A stretch of DNA of 64,000 nucleotides from Bosea sp. BIWAKO-01. GTDB taxonomy: Bacteria > Pseudomonadota > Alphaproteobacteria > Rhizobiales > Beijerinckiaceae. Of the stretch, positions 18,853-27,700 are shown one piece after another. The stretch spans positions 1,178,001-1,242,000 of the forward strand of contig NZ_BCQA01000001.1 of assembly GCF_001748145.1 (NCBI RefSeq), written 5' to 3'. Positions within the stretch are counted from its first letter, which is position 1. The number at the start of each line of letters is the position of its first letter. The notes under the pieces are model-generated. The model did no database searches. It was given only the letters and a program-made list of their open reading frames with translations, and had not been told where the DNA came from. The position numbers were made by a program, and so were the translations under genes.

Positions 18853-21399
18853 ATGGCCCGAGAGGGGCGGGATTTCACTCTCGCCCCGCACCGCCTATCT
18901 CTATCCGGCATGGATGCCCCCGCCGCCTCCCTCCCGCAGAGATTCGCCGACTGGTTCGCCTATCGCGGCTGGACTGCACGCCCGCATCAGCTTGCATTGC
19001 TGGAAGAGGCGCGCGCCGGGCGCTCGACCCTGCTCGTTGCGCCGACCGGCGCCGGCAAGACGCTTGCGGGCTTCCTGCCCTCGCTGGTCGAGCTGAGCGA
19101 GGGCAATGGCCGCCATGACGGGCTGCACACCCTCTACATCTCGCCGCTCAAGGCTCTCGCGGTCGACATCGCCCGCAATCTTGAGACGCCGATCCAGGAG
19201 ATGGCGCTGCCGGTCACGGTCGAGACCCGCACGGGCGACACCTCCGCCGCCAAGCGCACCCGGCAGATCGCGCGACCACCGGCCATCCTGCTGACCACGC
19301 CGGAACAGCTGGCCCTCCTGGTCTCGCACCGGGACGCGAAACCGTTCTTCGCCAATCTCAGGCGCGTCGTGCTCGACGAATTGCACGCGCTCGTCACCTC
19401 GAAGCGCGGCGACCTGCTTTCGCTCGATCTGGCGCGATTGCGCAATCTCGCGCCAAGACTCTCGGCTGTGGGCCTCTCGGCGACGGTGCGCGAGCCGGCC
19501 GACCTGCAGCGCTATCTCGGCGGTGTCGGGACATCGGCCGGGCTGGTCACCGTGAAGGGTGGGGCAAGCGCGCGGATCGGCATCCTGCAATCCGCCAGCC
19601 GCCTGCCGATGGCCGGGCATACCACCGGCCATGCCATTTGCGACGTCTACAAGGCGATCAGCGATCACCGCCTGACCCTGGTCTTCGTCAATACGCGGAT
19701 GCAGGCCGAGTTCATGTTCCAGGGCCTGTGGAACATCAATGACGACAATCTGCCGATCGCGCTGCATCACGGCTCGCTCGACGCCCAGCAGCGCCGCAAG
19801 GTCGAGGCGGCGATGGCGGCCGGCAAGCTGAAGGCCGTCGTCTGCACCTCGACGCTTGATCTCGGCATCGACTGGGGCGATGTCGACCTGGTCATCAATA
19901 TCGGCGCGCCGAAAGGCGCGAGCCGGCTGATGCAGCGCATCGGCCGCTCGAATCACCGCATGGACGAGCCGTCGCAGGCCCTGCTCGTACCGTCCAACCG
20001 CTTCGAACTGCTGGAATGTCGCGCCGCCCTCGACGCTGTCGCTGAAGCCGCCCAGGACACGCCTGAGCCCCGCATCGGCGCGCTCGATGTGCTGGCCCAG
20101 CATGTGCTTGGCATCGCCTGCTCCGACGGTTTTGCTGCGGACGCACTCTACGAGGAGGTGCGCACCGCCTTGCCCTATGCCGGCCTTGCGCGGGCCGATT
20201 TCGACGCGGTGGTCAATTTCGTCGCGACCGGCGGCTATGCCCTGCGCAGCTATGAGCGCTTCGCCAAGCTCCGGCAGGGCAAGGACGGGCTCTTCCGCGC
20301 CAGCAACCCGCGCGTGATCCAGCAATATCGCATGAATGTCGGCACCATCGTCGAGTCGACCATGCTTAAGGTCAGGCTTGGCCGGTTGCGCAGCGCAAGG
20401 CCGGGTCAGCCCGGCATGCTGAGCCGCGGCGGCCGGATCCTGGGTGAGATCGAGGAGTATTTCGCCGAGACCATGACGAGCGGCGACACGTTTGTCTTCG
20501 CCGGCGAGGTGTTGCGCTTCGAAGGCATCACCGAGAACGAAGTCGTCTGCTCGCGCACCAATCCGGGCACCGACCCAAAAATCCCGTCCTATGCCGGTGG
20601 CAAATTCCCCCTCTCGACCTTCCTCGCGGCCCGCGTGCGCGCCATGCTCGCCTCGCCGAAGGAATGGGAGAGGCTGCCCGAAGAGGTGTCTTCCTGGCTG
20701 CAGGCGCAAAGGCTGAAGTCGCGCCTGCCCAAACCCGGCGAGTTGCTGGTCGAGACCTTTCCGCGCGGTGGGCGGTTCTATCTTGTCGCCTACCCGTTCG
20801 AGGGCCGTCTCGCCCATCAGACGCTCGGCATGCTGCTGACGCGGCGGCTGGAACGGGCCCGCCTGAGGCCGCTCGGCTTCGTCTGCAACGACTACGGTAT
20901 CGCGGTCTGGACGTTGGGCGACATGTCGGCGGCGGTCGCCCGTGGGGCACTCTCCCTCGACGAGCTGTTCGCCGAGGACATGCTCGGCGACGATCTCGAG
21001 GCATGGCTCGCCGAATCGGCTCTGATGAAGCGGACCTTTCGTGCCTGTGCCATCATTGGCGGGCTGATCGAACGCCGCTTCCCCGGCCAGGAGAAGAGTG
21101 GCCGGCAGGTCACGATGTCGAGCGACCTCGTCTATGATGTGCTGCGCCAGCACGAGCCCGACCACGTGCTTCTGAAAGCCGCATGGGCCGATGCCGCAAC
21201 AGGCTTGCTCGATATCCACCGGCTCGCTCAAATGCTGACACGAATCAGCGGCCGGATCGTGCATCAGCCGCTGGACCATGTTTCGCCGCTCAGTGTTTCG
21301 GTGATGCTCGAGATCGGGCGCGAGGCGGTTCATGGCGAGGCAGCCGACGAGATCCTGGCGGAGGCGGAAGCGATGATGCTCGAAGAGGCGATGGCGTGA
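18853..21399 (+). CDS. ligase-associated DEXH-box helicase (Lhr family)
   Basis: The 848-residue helicase has Walker A APTGAGKTLAGF, the DEXH box reading DELH in VVLDELHALV, motif III LSATVREP, and later TSTLDLGIDWG and QRIGRSNH. It has the long Lhr-type C-terminal region but is much shorter than classical Lhr (about 1500 residues), as expected for the ligase-associated group. It should be a 3'-5' ATP-driven translocase on single strands. ATG at 18853 has AAGGA just upstream; a second ATG at 18910 lacks one. Its stop overlaps the pdeM start by 4 nt. Confidence 0.94.
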   Translation: MAREGRDFTLAPHRLSLSGMDAPAASLPQRFADWFAYRGWTARPHQLALLEEARAGRSTLLVAPTGAGKTLAGFLPSLVELSEGNGRHDGLHTLYISPLKALAVDIARNLETPIQEMALPVTVETRTGDTSAAKRTRQIARPPAILLTTPEQLALLVSHRDAKPFFANLRRVVLDELHALVTSKRGDLLSLDLARLRNLAPRLSAVGLSATVREPADLQRYLGGVGTSAGLVTVKGGASARIGILQSASRLPMAGHTTGHAICDVYKAISDHRLTLVFVNTRMQAEFMFQGLWNINDDNLPIALHHGSLDAQQRRKVEAAMAAGKLKAVVCTSTLDLGIDWGDVDLVINIGAPKGASRLMQRIGRSNHRMDEPSQALLVPSNRFELLECRAALDAVAEAAQDTPEPRIGALDVLAQHVLGIACSDGFAADALYEEVRTALPYAGLARADFDAVVNFVATGGYALRSYERFAKLRQGKDGLFRASNPRVIQQYRMNVGTIVESTMLKVRLGRLRSARPGQPGMLSRGGRILGEIEEYFAETMTSGDTFVFAGEVLRFEGITENEVVCSRTNPGTDPKIPSYAGGKFPLSTFLAARVRAMLASPKEWERLPEEVSSWLQAQRLKSRLPKPGELLVETFPRGGRFYLVAYPFEGRLAHQTLGMLLTRRLERARLRPLGFVCNDYGIAVWTLGDMSAAVARGALSLDELFAEDMLGDDLEAWLAESALMKRTFRACAIIGGLIERRFPGQEKSGRQVTMSSDLVYDVLRQHEPDHVLLKAAWADAATGLLDIHRLAQMLTRISGRIVHQPLDHVSPLSVSVMLEIGREAVHGEAADEILAEAEAMMLEEAMA

Positions 21400-22109
21400 C
21401 GCTGCCCGCAACGAACGAATTTTCAGCCCGTGAGGCCGGAGCGCTCATGCTCGGGCGGCTCGCGATCGTCCCCGATCTCTCGGGCGCGCTCTGGCTGCCC
21501 GAAGAGCGCACGCTCGTCGTAGCCGATCTGCATCTGGAAAAGGGCTCGGCCTATGCGGCGCGGGGCATCTTCCTGCCGCCCTATGATTCCGCGACAACGC
21601 TGGCGACGCTGACCGCTGCGATCCTGCGCCATGCTCCGGCCCGCGTCATCGCGCTTGGCGACAGCTTTCATGACCGCGGCGCGGAGGAGCGGATCAGCAG
21701 TGACGATCTGCGCTCCCTGCACCTGCTGCAGAAGGGCCGTGACTGGCTCTGGGTGATCGGCAACCACGACCCCGCGATCAGCCGGGCGATGGGCGGCGAG
21801 ACTGCCGCCAGCCTCGAGATCGCAGGCGTCGTGCTGCGCCACGAACCTGACGCGGCCGAAACCGGCTTCGAGATCGCCGGCCATCTCCACCCGGCGGCCA
21901 AGATCAGGATGCGCGGGCGGGCCCTGCGTCGCCGCAGCTTCGCCCTCTCCGGGCGGCGCTGCATTCTCCCCGCCATGGGCGCCTATGCCGGCGGGCTGAA
22001 CCTTCGCGACGCCGCCTTCCGCCCGCTCTTTCGCGAGGGATTGACGGCGCATATGCTCGGCGACGGCAGGCTCTTCCGGATCGACCGGCAGCTGCTGCTG
22101 GCGGACTGA
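21396..22109 (+). CDS. pdeM: ligase-associated metallophosphoesterase PdeM
   Basis: The 237-residue calcineurin-type phosphoesterase shows the metal motifs ADLHLEKGSA, ALGDSFHDRG, VIGNHDP and AGHLHPAAK. It is the PdeM family that accompanies the ATP-dependent ligase, exonuclease and helicase. GTG at 21396 overlaps the helicase stop (GTGA), so translation is coupled; the longer frame from 21183 lies inside the helicase and is not used. The enzyme probably acts as a phosphodiesterase or endonuclease on DNA ends during repair; that role is from family knowledge. Confidence 0.93.
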   Translation: MTLPATNEFSAREAGALMLGRLAIVPDLSGALWLPEERTLVVADLHLEKGSAYAARGIFLPPYDSATTLATLTAAILRHAPARVIALGDSFHDRGAEERISSDDLRSLHLLQKGRDWLWVIGNHDPAISRAMGGETAASLEIAGVVLRHEPDAAETGFEIAGHLHPAAKIRMRGRALRRRSFALSGRRCILPAMGAYAGGLNLRDAAFRPLFREGLTAHMLGDGRLFRIDRQLLLAD

Positions 22110-22165
22110 TGCGGGGCGGTCGCTCCCGGAAAGCGCCAGCGCACCCGGCTCTGAGCTGAAGCAAT

Positions 22166-22203
22166 CTCTCCGTTGGCAATGGAAGGCTGCACCACTCAGC
22201 TAC
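22166..22203 (-). pseudogene. tRNA-like relic
   Basis: Read on the minus strand, this 38-nt stretch matches the D-arm and anticodon arm of the tRNA-Thr at 22373 at 30 of 38 positions, counted by eye: GTAGCTGAGTGGTGCAGC, then TTCCA, a 7-nt loop TTGCCAA and CGGAG. The loop would give anticodon GCC (Gly). The anticodon stem has one mismatch, and I cannot fit a T-arm or an acceptor stem around it. It looks like a decayed tRNA fragment on the opposite strand to the intact gene. Confidence 0.35.
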
Positions 22204-22372
22204 AGCGACCGGATCGCCAGGAAGGGCCGGTTCCGACTTTTTCACAAGCTGTTCGTCCGCTACGGGTTGCGTCCGGCGGGGGCTTGTGGCATCAGGACGC
22301 CGCTTCGGAACGACGCCGCGCCTGCCATCGCCGATTTCGCGATTGAACAGGCGCTTCAAGGCTTACGATCCT

Positions 22373-22447
22373 GCTGCGGTAGCTCAGTGGTAGAGCACTC
22401 CATTGGTAATGGAGAGGTCGAGAGTTCAATCCTCTCTCGCAGCACCA
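22373..22447 (+). tRNA. tRNA-Thr (anticodon GGT)
   Basis: All arms fold by eye: acceptor GCTGCGG with TCGCAGC (one G-T pair), D-arm GCTC/GAGC, anticodon arm CTCCA-TTGGTAA-TGGAG giving anticodon GGT, T-arm GAGAG-TTCAATC-CTCTC, discriminator A and an encoded CCA at 22445-22447. It stands alone between pdeM and the cyclase cluster. No integrase or direct repeat suggests use as an attachment site in this window. Confidence 0.97.
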
Positions 22448-22572
22448 GCCCAAACGTCTGAAAGCGCCCAACGTCATGCGAGGATGCTGCCAGCCAGCTT
22501 GGTAATCCATGCATCTGGCGCACGAGCCTGTTCACACTCCTCGCCGTCGGCAGTGTTCAAAGACCGGCATCT

Positions 22573-22588
22573 GTCACTTGCAAGTGAC
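22573..22588. repeat. 16-bp perfect palindrome
   Basis: GTCACTTGCAAGTGAC is a perfect 16-bp palindrome lying between tRNA-Thr and the end of the cyclase gene. Without a loop it is more likely a protein binding site than a terminator, but it is downstream of both neighbours' coding ends. Confidence 0.5.
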
Positions 22589-22643
22589 CACCAGACAGTT
22601 GCCCGATCACGGTTGGCGATACCGCTCCAGAACCGGACCACGC

Positions 22644-22661
22644 GGACGGTTCGCACCGTCC
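22644..22661. terminator. hairpin after the cyclase gene
   Basis: GGACGGT-TCGC-ACCGTCC is a 7-bp perfect stem with a 4-nt loop, 30 bp beyond the stop of the minus-strand cyclase gene. No T-run follows on either strand, so termination is plausible but not of the canonical kind. Confidence 0.4.
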
Positions 22662-22690
22662 TCGGATCGCGTTCGCGACCGCAGCTATCG

Positions 22691-24715
22691 TCAGACAGGC
22701 TCTGCGCGTGCGGTCGCGGTCCCGCGCATCTTCGCACTATAATCAGTCAAACTCGGCCAGGCCGAGGCGATGGCATCGAGTTCGGCCAGGGACGACATCG
22801 CGTCGCCTTGGGCCAATGCCAGGCGCAGCCGCGTCTGCGCCGAGAGAAGCGCCTGCCCCTCTGGCGTGTTGCGCAGGCTTGCCTCGCCCAGCACCGTGAA
22901 GATCGGTGTCGCTTCGGTGCGCCCCCGAACGGCGATGCGGTCCAGTTCAAAGACAAAGAAGGCATCCGCGACAGCGCGTGCGGTCCCGTCTCCGATAACG
23001 ACCGGCACCGCGTAATCCTTGGTCACGCCCTCCAATCGCGACGCGAGATTCACGGCGTCGCCCAGAACGGAGTAGTCGTAACGCCAGCGCGACCCGATAT
23101 TGCCGACAACGCACATGCCGGTGTTGACCCCCACTCCGACGGCAAGCGGCGGCAGACCGGGCTCTTCCATCTGGAGTTCCCCATTCAAGCGCTCGACCGC
23201 CTGCGACATTTTCAGCGCGGCGGCGATGGCAGCACTCGCATGGTTCGGATCGGACAGCGGCGCGTTCCAGAATGCCATGACGCAATCGCCCATATACTTG
23301 TCGATCGTGCCACGGGCCTCCAGCACCTGTTCCGACAGCGCGTCGAGAAGGCGATTGATGATGCTGGTCAACCGGATCGGGTCGTCCTTCAGGCGCTCCG
23401 ACAGGCTGGTGAAGCCACGCACGTCGCAAAACAGAACGCTGATCTCGCGCCGCTCGCCGCCCAGTTTCAATGAACCAGGGTTGCGCGCGAGTTCCTCGAC
23501 CAGATCGGGCGTGACATAGCGGGAGAAAGCCTGCGAAACGGCGGCGCGCAGCCGGCGCTCGCGCGCATAGTCGATGCCAAAGCGGGCGCCGAAGCCCATG
23601 AACGCTGCAAGCGTCGGTGTCACCGGTGGCAGCCAGATTCGGCCGTAGCGCAGCAGGAGCCAGCTGCCGGCGGCAATGGCAATGACGCTTGCCGCCGCGA
23701 TCACGCCCGTTCGCCAGGTGATGGCTGCCGAGCCCGTGCCGCAGCCGATCAGCGAGCACAGCAGGACTACGGCTGCGATCGCGCTCAGCGGCGCGGGTCT
23801 GATCCAGAGCCCATGCCTGAGATTATCGAGCAGGGTCGCGTGGATCTCGACGCCCGAGGTGAGTGTCCCGGTCTTCGTGGTGTAGGGCGTGGAAAACGCA
23901 TCGTTCGCACCGGACGCGGCAGTCGGTGCCGCCTTCAGGTTGAACCCGACCAACACGACCTTGTCCTTGAGAAGGCCGGGCGGAAGAAAGGCGCCCGGGT
24001 CGAGCGCCTGATAATAGGAGACCGTGGGATAAGTGCGTGGTCCGCCGAGATACTGGATCAGCGCACGCTCGGGGGGCGCAGGGACGGGTTCGCCGGTCTG
24101 GCCAAGGAGCGCGGCGGCAAAGCTGCCCTCGATGCGCGGCATGCGCCGCAGCACGCCGTCGCTGTCGAGATCGACCGAGGTCACACCGGTTTCCGCGCCG
24201 CTCTCCGTGAATGCCGGCAGGGGCTCGACCAGCGAGACCTGCGTGCCGTGGTCCATGGCGATGACTTCGCGATCTGCCGCCAGCACCATGCCGGGTGCGA
24301 GCGCAGCGGCAAGAGCGGCATCGGCGGCCTCATCCGACGGTTCGGAGAAGATGATATCGAGGCCAATGACCTTCGCACCTGCCTGCTTCAGGCTCTGGAC
24401 CAGGCGGGCGTGGATCTTGCGCGACCAGGGCCAGCGCTCGGACAGCTCGGCGAAGGACGGCTCGTCGATCGCGACAATCACGGCCCCGGGTTGATCCGGC
24501 TGGGGCGGGGCAATCGTTGTCAGGATATCGAAGACCCTGGCCTCGACGATTCGGATGCCGGCGCGGCCATGCAGCGGCACGATGAGGAGCGTAACCAGCG
24601 CTGCAAGCAGGATGTTGCGCAGGCGCGGCCGCCCGCGCAGCGCCTGCTGCAGCGCCTTGTAGCGGTCATGCAGAGCCGCGGCAGCCCGGCCCGGGGCGGA
24701 CGCCGCGCGCGCCAT
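22691..24715 (-). CDS. CHASE2-domain class III adenylate/guanylate cyclase
   Basis: The 674-residue protein has a first membrane helix (NILLAALVTLLIVPLHG), a large extracytoplasmic CHASE2 domain (about 60-330, with VIVAIDEPSFAELSERWPWS and GLDIIFSEPSDE), three further membrane helices (about 335-410) and a class III cyclase domain. The catalytic parts are intact: VLFCDVRGFTSLSERL (metal Asp), DKYMGDCVMAFWNAP (base-reading Lys, second Asp) and YSVLGDAVNLASRLEG (Asn and Arg). Ser in YSVLGD fits the Lys/Thr-Ser pair of class IIIb enzymes, which favours ATP. The ATG at 24715 shares one base with the upstream stop (TGATG), so it is made with the FecR-barrel protein. Confidence 0.93.
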   Translation of the reverse strand: MARAASAPGRAAAALHDRYKALQQALRGRPRLRNILLAALVTLLIVPLHGRAGIRIVEARVFDILTTIAPPQPDQPGAVIVAIDEPSFAELSERWPWSRKIHARLVQSLKQAGAKVIGLDIIFSEPSDEAADAALAAALAPGMVLAADREVIAMDHGTQVSLVEPLPAFTESGAETGVTSVDLDSDGVLRRMPRIEGSFAAALLGQTGEPVPAPPERALIQYLGGPRTYPTVSYYQALDPGAFLPPGLLKDKVVLVGFNLKAAPTAASGANDAFSTPYTTKTGTLTSGVEIHATLLDNLRHGLWIRPAPLSAIAAVVLLCSLIGCGTGSAAITWRTGVIAAASVIAIAAGSWLLLRYGRIWLPPVTPTLAAFMGFGARFGIDYARERRLRAAVSQAFSRYVTPDLVEELARNPGSLKLGGERREISVLFCDVRGFTSLSERLKDDPIRLTSIINRLLDALSEQVLEARGTIDKYMGDCVMAFWNAPLSDPNHASAAIAAALKMSQAVERLNGELQMEEPGLPPLAVGVGVNTGMCVVGNIGSRWRYDYSVLGDAVNLASRLEGVTKDYAVPVVIGDGTARAVADAFFVFELDRIAVRGRTEATPIFTVLGEASLRNTPEGQALLSAQTRLRLALAQGDAMSSLAELDAIASAWPSLTDYSAKMRGTATARAEPV

Positions 24716-27700
24716 CAGAACCGGACCTTGAGCGATGCGGCAATCGTCCGGCCCGCACCGAGGATCGCTTCGCTGGTGCCGACGCGTGCGGCGACCTGAT
24801 CGTAGCGCCTGTCGAAGACATTGAGCAGGGAGAGGCCCAGCAGAAAGCGTCGATCCGGCGTCTCGTAGCTCGCCGCGAGGTCGGTGGTCCAGAAGGGGTC
24901 GAGCTTCACGCCGCCGGGACTGTCGTAGCGCTCGCCGATATAGTTCTCGATCACCAAGAACTTGATGCGGCTGGGATGGACGAAAGTCAGGCCGGCGCGG
25001 GCGAACCGACGCGGCACGAACGGCACGTCGACCTCCAGCCCATTCGCGTCGATCGTATTGGAATTGGCCATGCCGATCGTGCCGAAGACACCGATACCGT
25101 GGGTCAGCCAGATATTCGCAGTCGCCGTGACATAGTCGATCCTGGCCTTGTTCAGGTCGAAGCCGTCGAGCGTGTCGGGGAAATCGACCCGCAGGTTCCG
25201 GGCTCTCTGGCTCTGGTACTCCACTGCGGTGAAGATGTTCTGGGTCCATTCGGCATCCCAGCGCAGCGCCACCGTTTCCTTGCTCCCGCCGAGTTGGGTC
25301 GGCAGGGCATTCGGAACCAGCCCCACCGTGGTCACGGGTGACAATGTAAACCCGTTCGGCAGTTCGGTGTCGCGCCGCCAGGCCGCGCGCAGCCAGTGGT
25401 TATCGATCGGCGAGACGGCGATGCCGATGCGCGGATCGGCATAGGTCTTGGAGCGCGCCGGCCCCATATCGGCGCCGAGCACCTGGATGCCACCCTCGAT
25501 CTGGATCTTGTCGGAAGGCTGCCACTGCAGGTTGGTATAGGCGCGGCCGGCCCTGAAACTGCTGCGGGTGGCGTCAAACGTGTCGTTGCTTTCCAGGAAC
25601 TCGAGGAGAGGAATCGACACTGTCGCGCCTTGCGCGATGTAGTTCCTGATGCGCCCGTTCTGGCCCTCGAGGCCGCTGCGCAAGGTGAAGTCACCGAAGC
25701 CGAACGTATGGCTGAGCGCGGCCGTGACTGAATCGACCTTGGTAGCCTTTCGCTCGCGCGTGTCGAGCAACAGGAAGAACGGCCCGAACGTCGGATCGAC
25801 GATGACAGCGGAATTCGTCACGCTCCGGCGCTGCGACTGATCGGCCCTGGTCGCGACGACCGCACCGGTCAGCACGTTGCGGTAGCCGAACGTGTGGCTC
25901 CAGCCGGCGCCGGCCTGATAGGTCTTCACCGAATTGGTATCGGCATCGAAGAGGTTGATCGCGGGAGCGATCAGATCCGGCTTGGCTGAGTTCACCGTGC
26001 CCCAGAGCAGGAAGCGATCGGCCGCGCTGGGCGCGATACCGACGAAGGCCGCCGCCGACTGACCGTCTTCGCCGCCGGCCCGGCCGCGCCGATCGCCCGT
26101 CTCGATCCGGCTATAGGACAGCGAAACCGAAGTCGGCACCGGCTCGTTGCTGAAGGCCTGGACGGTGGCTTCGCTTTGCCAGCCATTGCGGCCGTTACGG
26201 CGCACGAGAGAGCCGCCGAACTCGGTGTCGATGAACGGGCGGCGCAACAGATCGATGCGGCCGATACGGCCGGAAACCGCGAGCGGATCGAAGAACAGGC
26301 CCTGCAGGATGAGGTTCCCGGCGACATCAGCGGTGCCGCCTTCGATCTGGTCGAGCGTCGGGCGGGAGAAGAGCGGCCGGGCCCGGCGCGCAGCCGATTG
26401 GTCGAAATAGCTCGTGGCGCTGAACGGATCGGCGACGCGATCGGTGTAATAGCGCCCCCAGTCCTCGAGGCTCAGCAGGCGATAGGCCTGGCCGAGATAG
26501 GAACCACCCGTCTTCGTCGTCGCCAGGGCCGCGAAATAGCCGCCGCGGTTGCGATAGCGTCGCACGGCCTCGCGGGCATTCGTGATAGCGGCATCGGCAT
26601 CGAGCTGGTCAACCGCGATGGCAGTGCGGGCGATGGATATGACGGGGTCGTTCTTGTCGAGCCGGTCTGCATTGTCGAGCGCCTGGCCAGCCACTTCCAG
26701 ATCGCCACTCTGGTACTGGGTGATCGCGACCGCGAGCAGGCTTTGCGCGTCGGCAGGATTGGCGGCGCTTCCGGCAAGCGTGAACTCCAGCGCCTTCGCC
26801 ATATCGCCTTTCTGCAGGTAGTAGCGCCCCTTGGCGGTGTAGGCGGCGTCGAGCGAGGGATCGAGCGCCAGTGCCTTCTCGATCAGCCTTCCGGCTTCAT
26901 CGACGCGGCTCTGGTCGAGCAACAGCGTGGCGAGGTTCGCATAGGCCACGGGATCATCGGGATCGACAGCGATGGCCTGGCGAAGGGCACGCTCGGCCTC
27001 AAGCGGCGCATCGCGGGCATTCTCGGCGAGACCAAGGCCGTTCCAAAGCGCGCCATCTCCGGGAGCCACCTCCGTGCCGCGCTTGAAATCGGCGACGGCC
27101 CCATCGAGGTCGCTGTCGATGCTGCTCTTCAGATACCCGGAAGCCAGCAGCGTCTCGGGGCTGTCGGGATCGGTGGCGCGCATCCGCTCGACGGTGGCAC
27201 GCATCTCGTCGCGCCTGTTCAGGAGCAACGAGACCTGCGCCGACAACAACGAGGAGAGCAGGTGGCGGGGCGCCGCCTTCTCCGTCTGGCGCAGAACCGT
27301 CGCCGCCTCTTCCAGGCCTTTGCCGAAGCCCAGCACATAAGCGGCACAGACATTCTGGTCCGCCCCACCGACGCGTGGCATCGGCAGCACGCGCTTGGGC
27401 TCGGCCATCGTGGCGGCAGCGTAATAGCCGCATCTCGCCGTCAGTTGCTGGCGCCCCGTCGTGCCACGCGCCGCTCGCGCGAACAGCGCCGCTGCTTCCT
27501 TGTAGCGCTTGGCCGAACCGGCGAGCATCGCCTCGACGAGATCGAGGCGGGCGCTCTGGCTGGAACGGTTCGCCTGCGTCCGGCCCGTATCGCGCCGCGC
27601 CGCAGTCCAGTCCTCATCCGGACCCGGGATGAAGGCCGGACGCTGACCGAGGCGTCGGCGCGCCTCCGCCACCGCCTGCAGCACGATCTCGCGTGGATCG

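Noticed and set aside
18901..21411. 836-codon open frame antisense to the helicase gene
   Set aside because: It mirrors the GC-rich codon pattern of the helicase, has low-complexity Arg/Gln/Gly/Asp composition and no domain.
22373..22447. tRNA-Thr as an integration site
   Set aside because: No integrase and no direct copy of the tRNA 3' end found nearby; the similar piece at 22166 covers the D and anticodon arms, not the 3' end.
22403..23473. 356-codon plus-strand frame starting inside tRNA-Thr and running over the cyclase end
   Set aside because: It overlaps a certain tRNA and the conserved cyclase domain, and its composition is that of a shadow frame.
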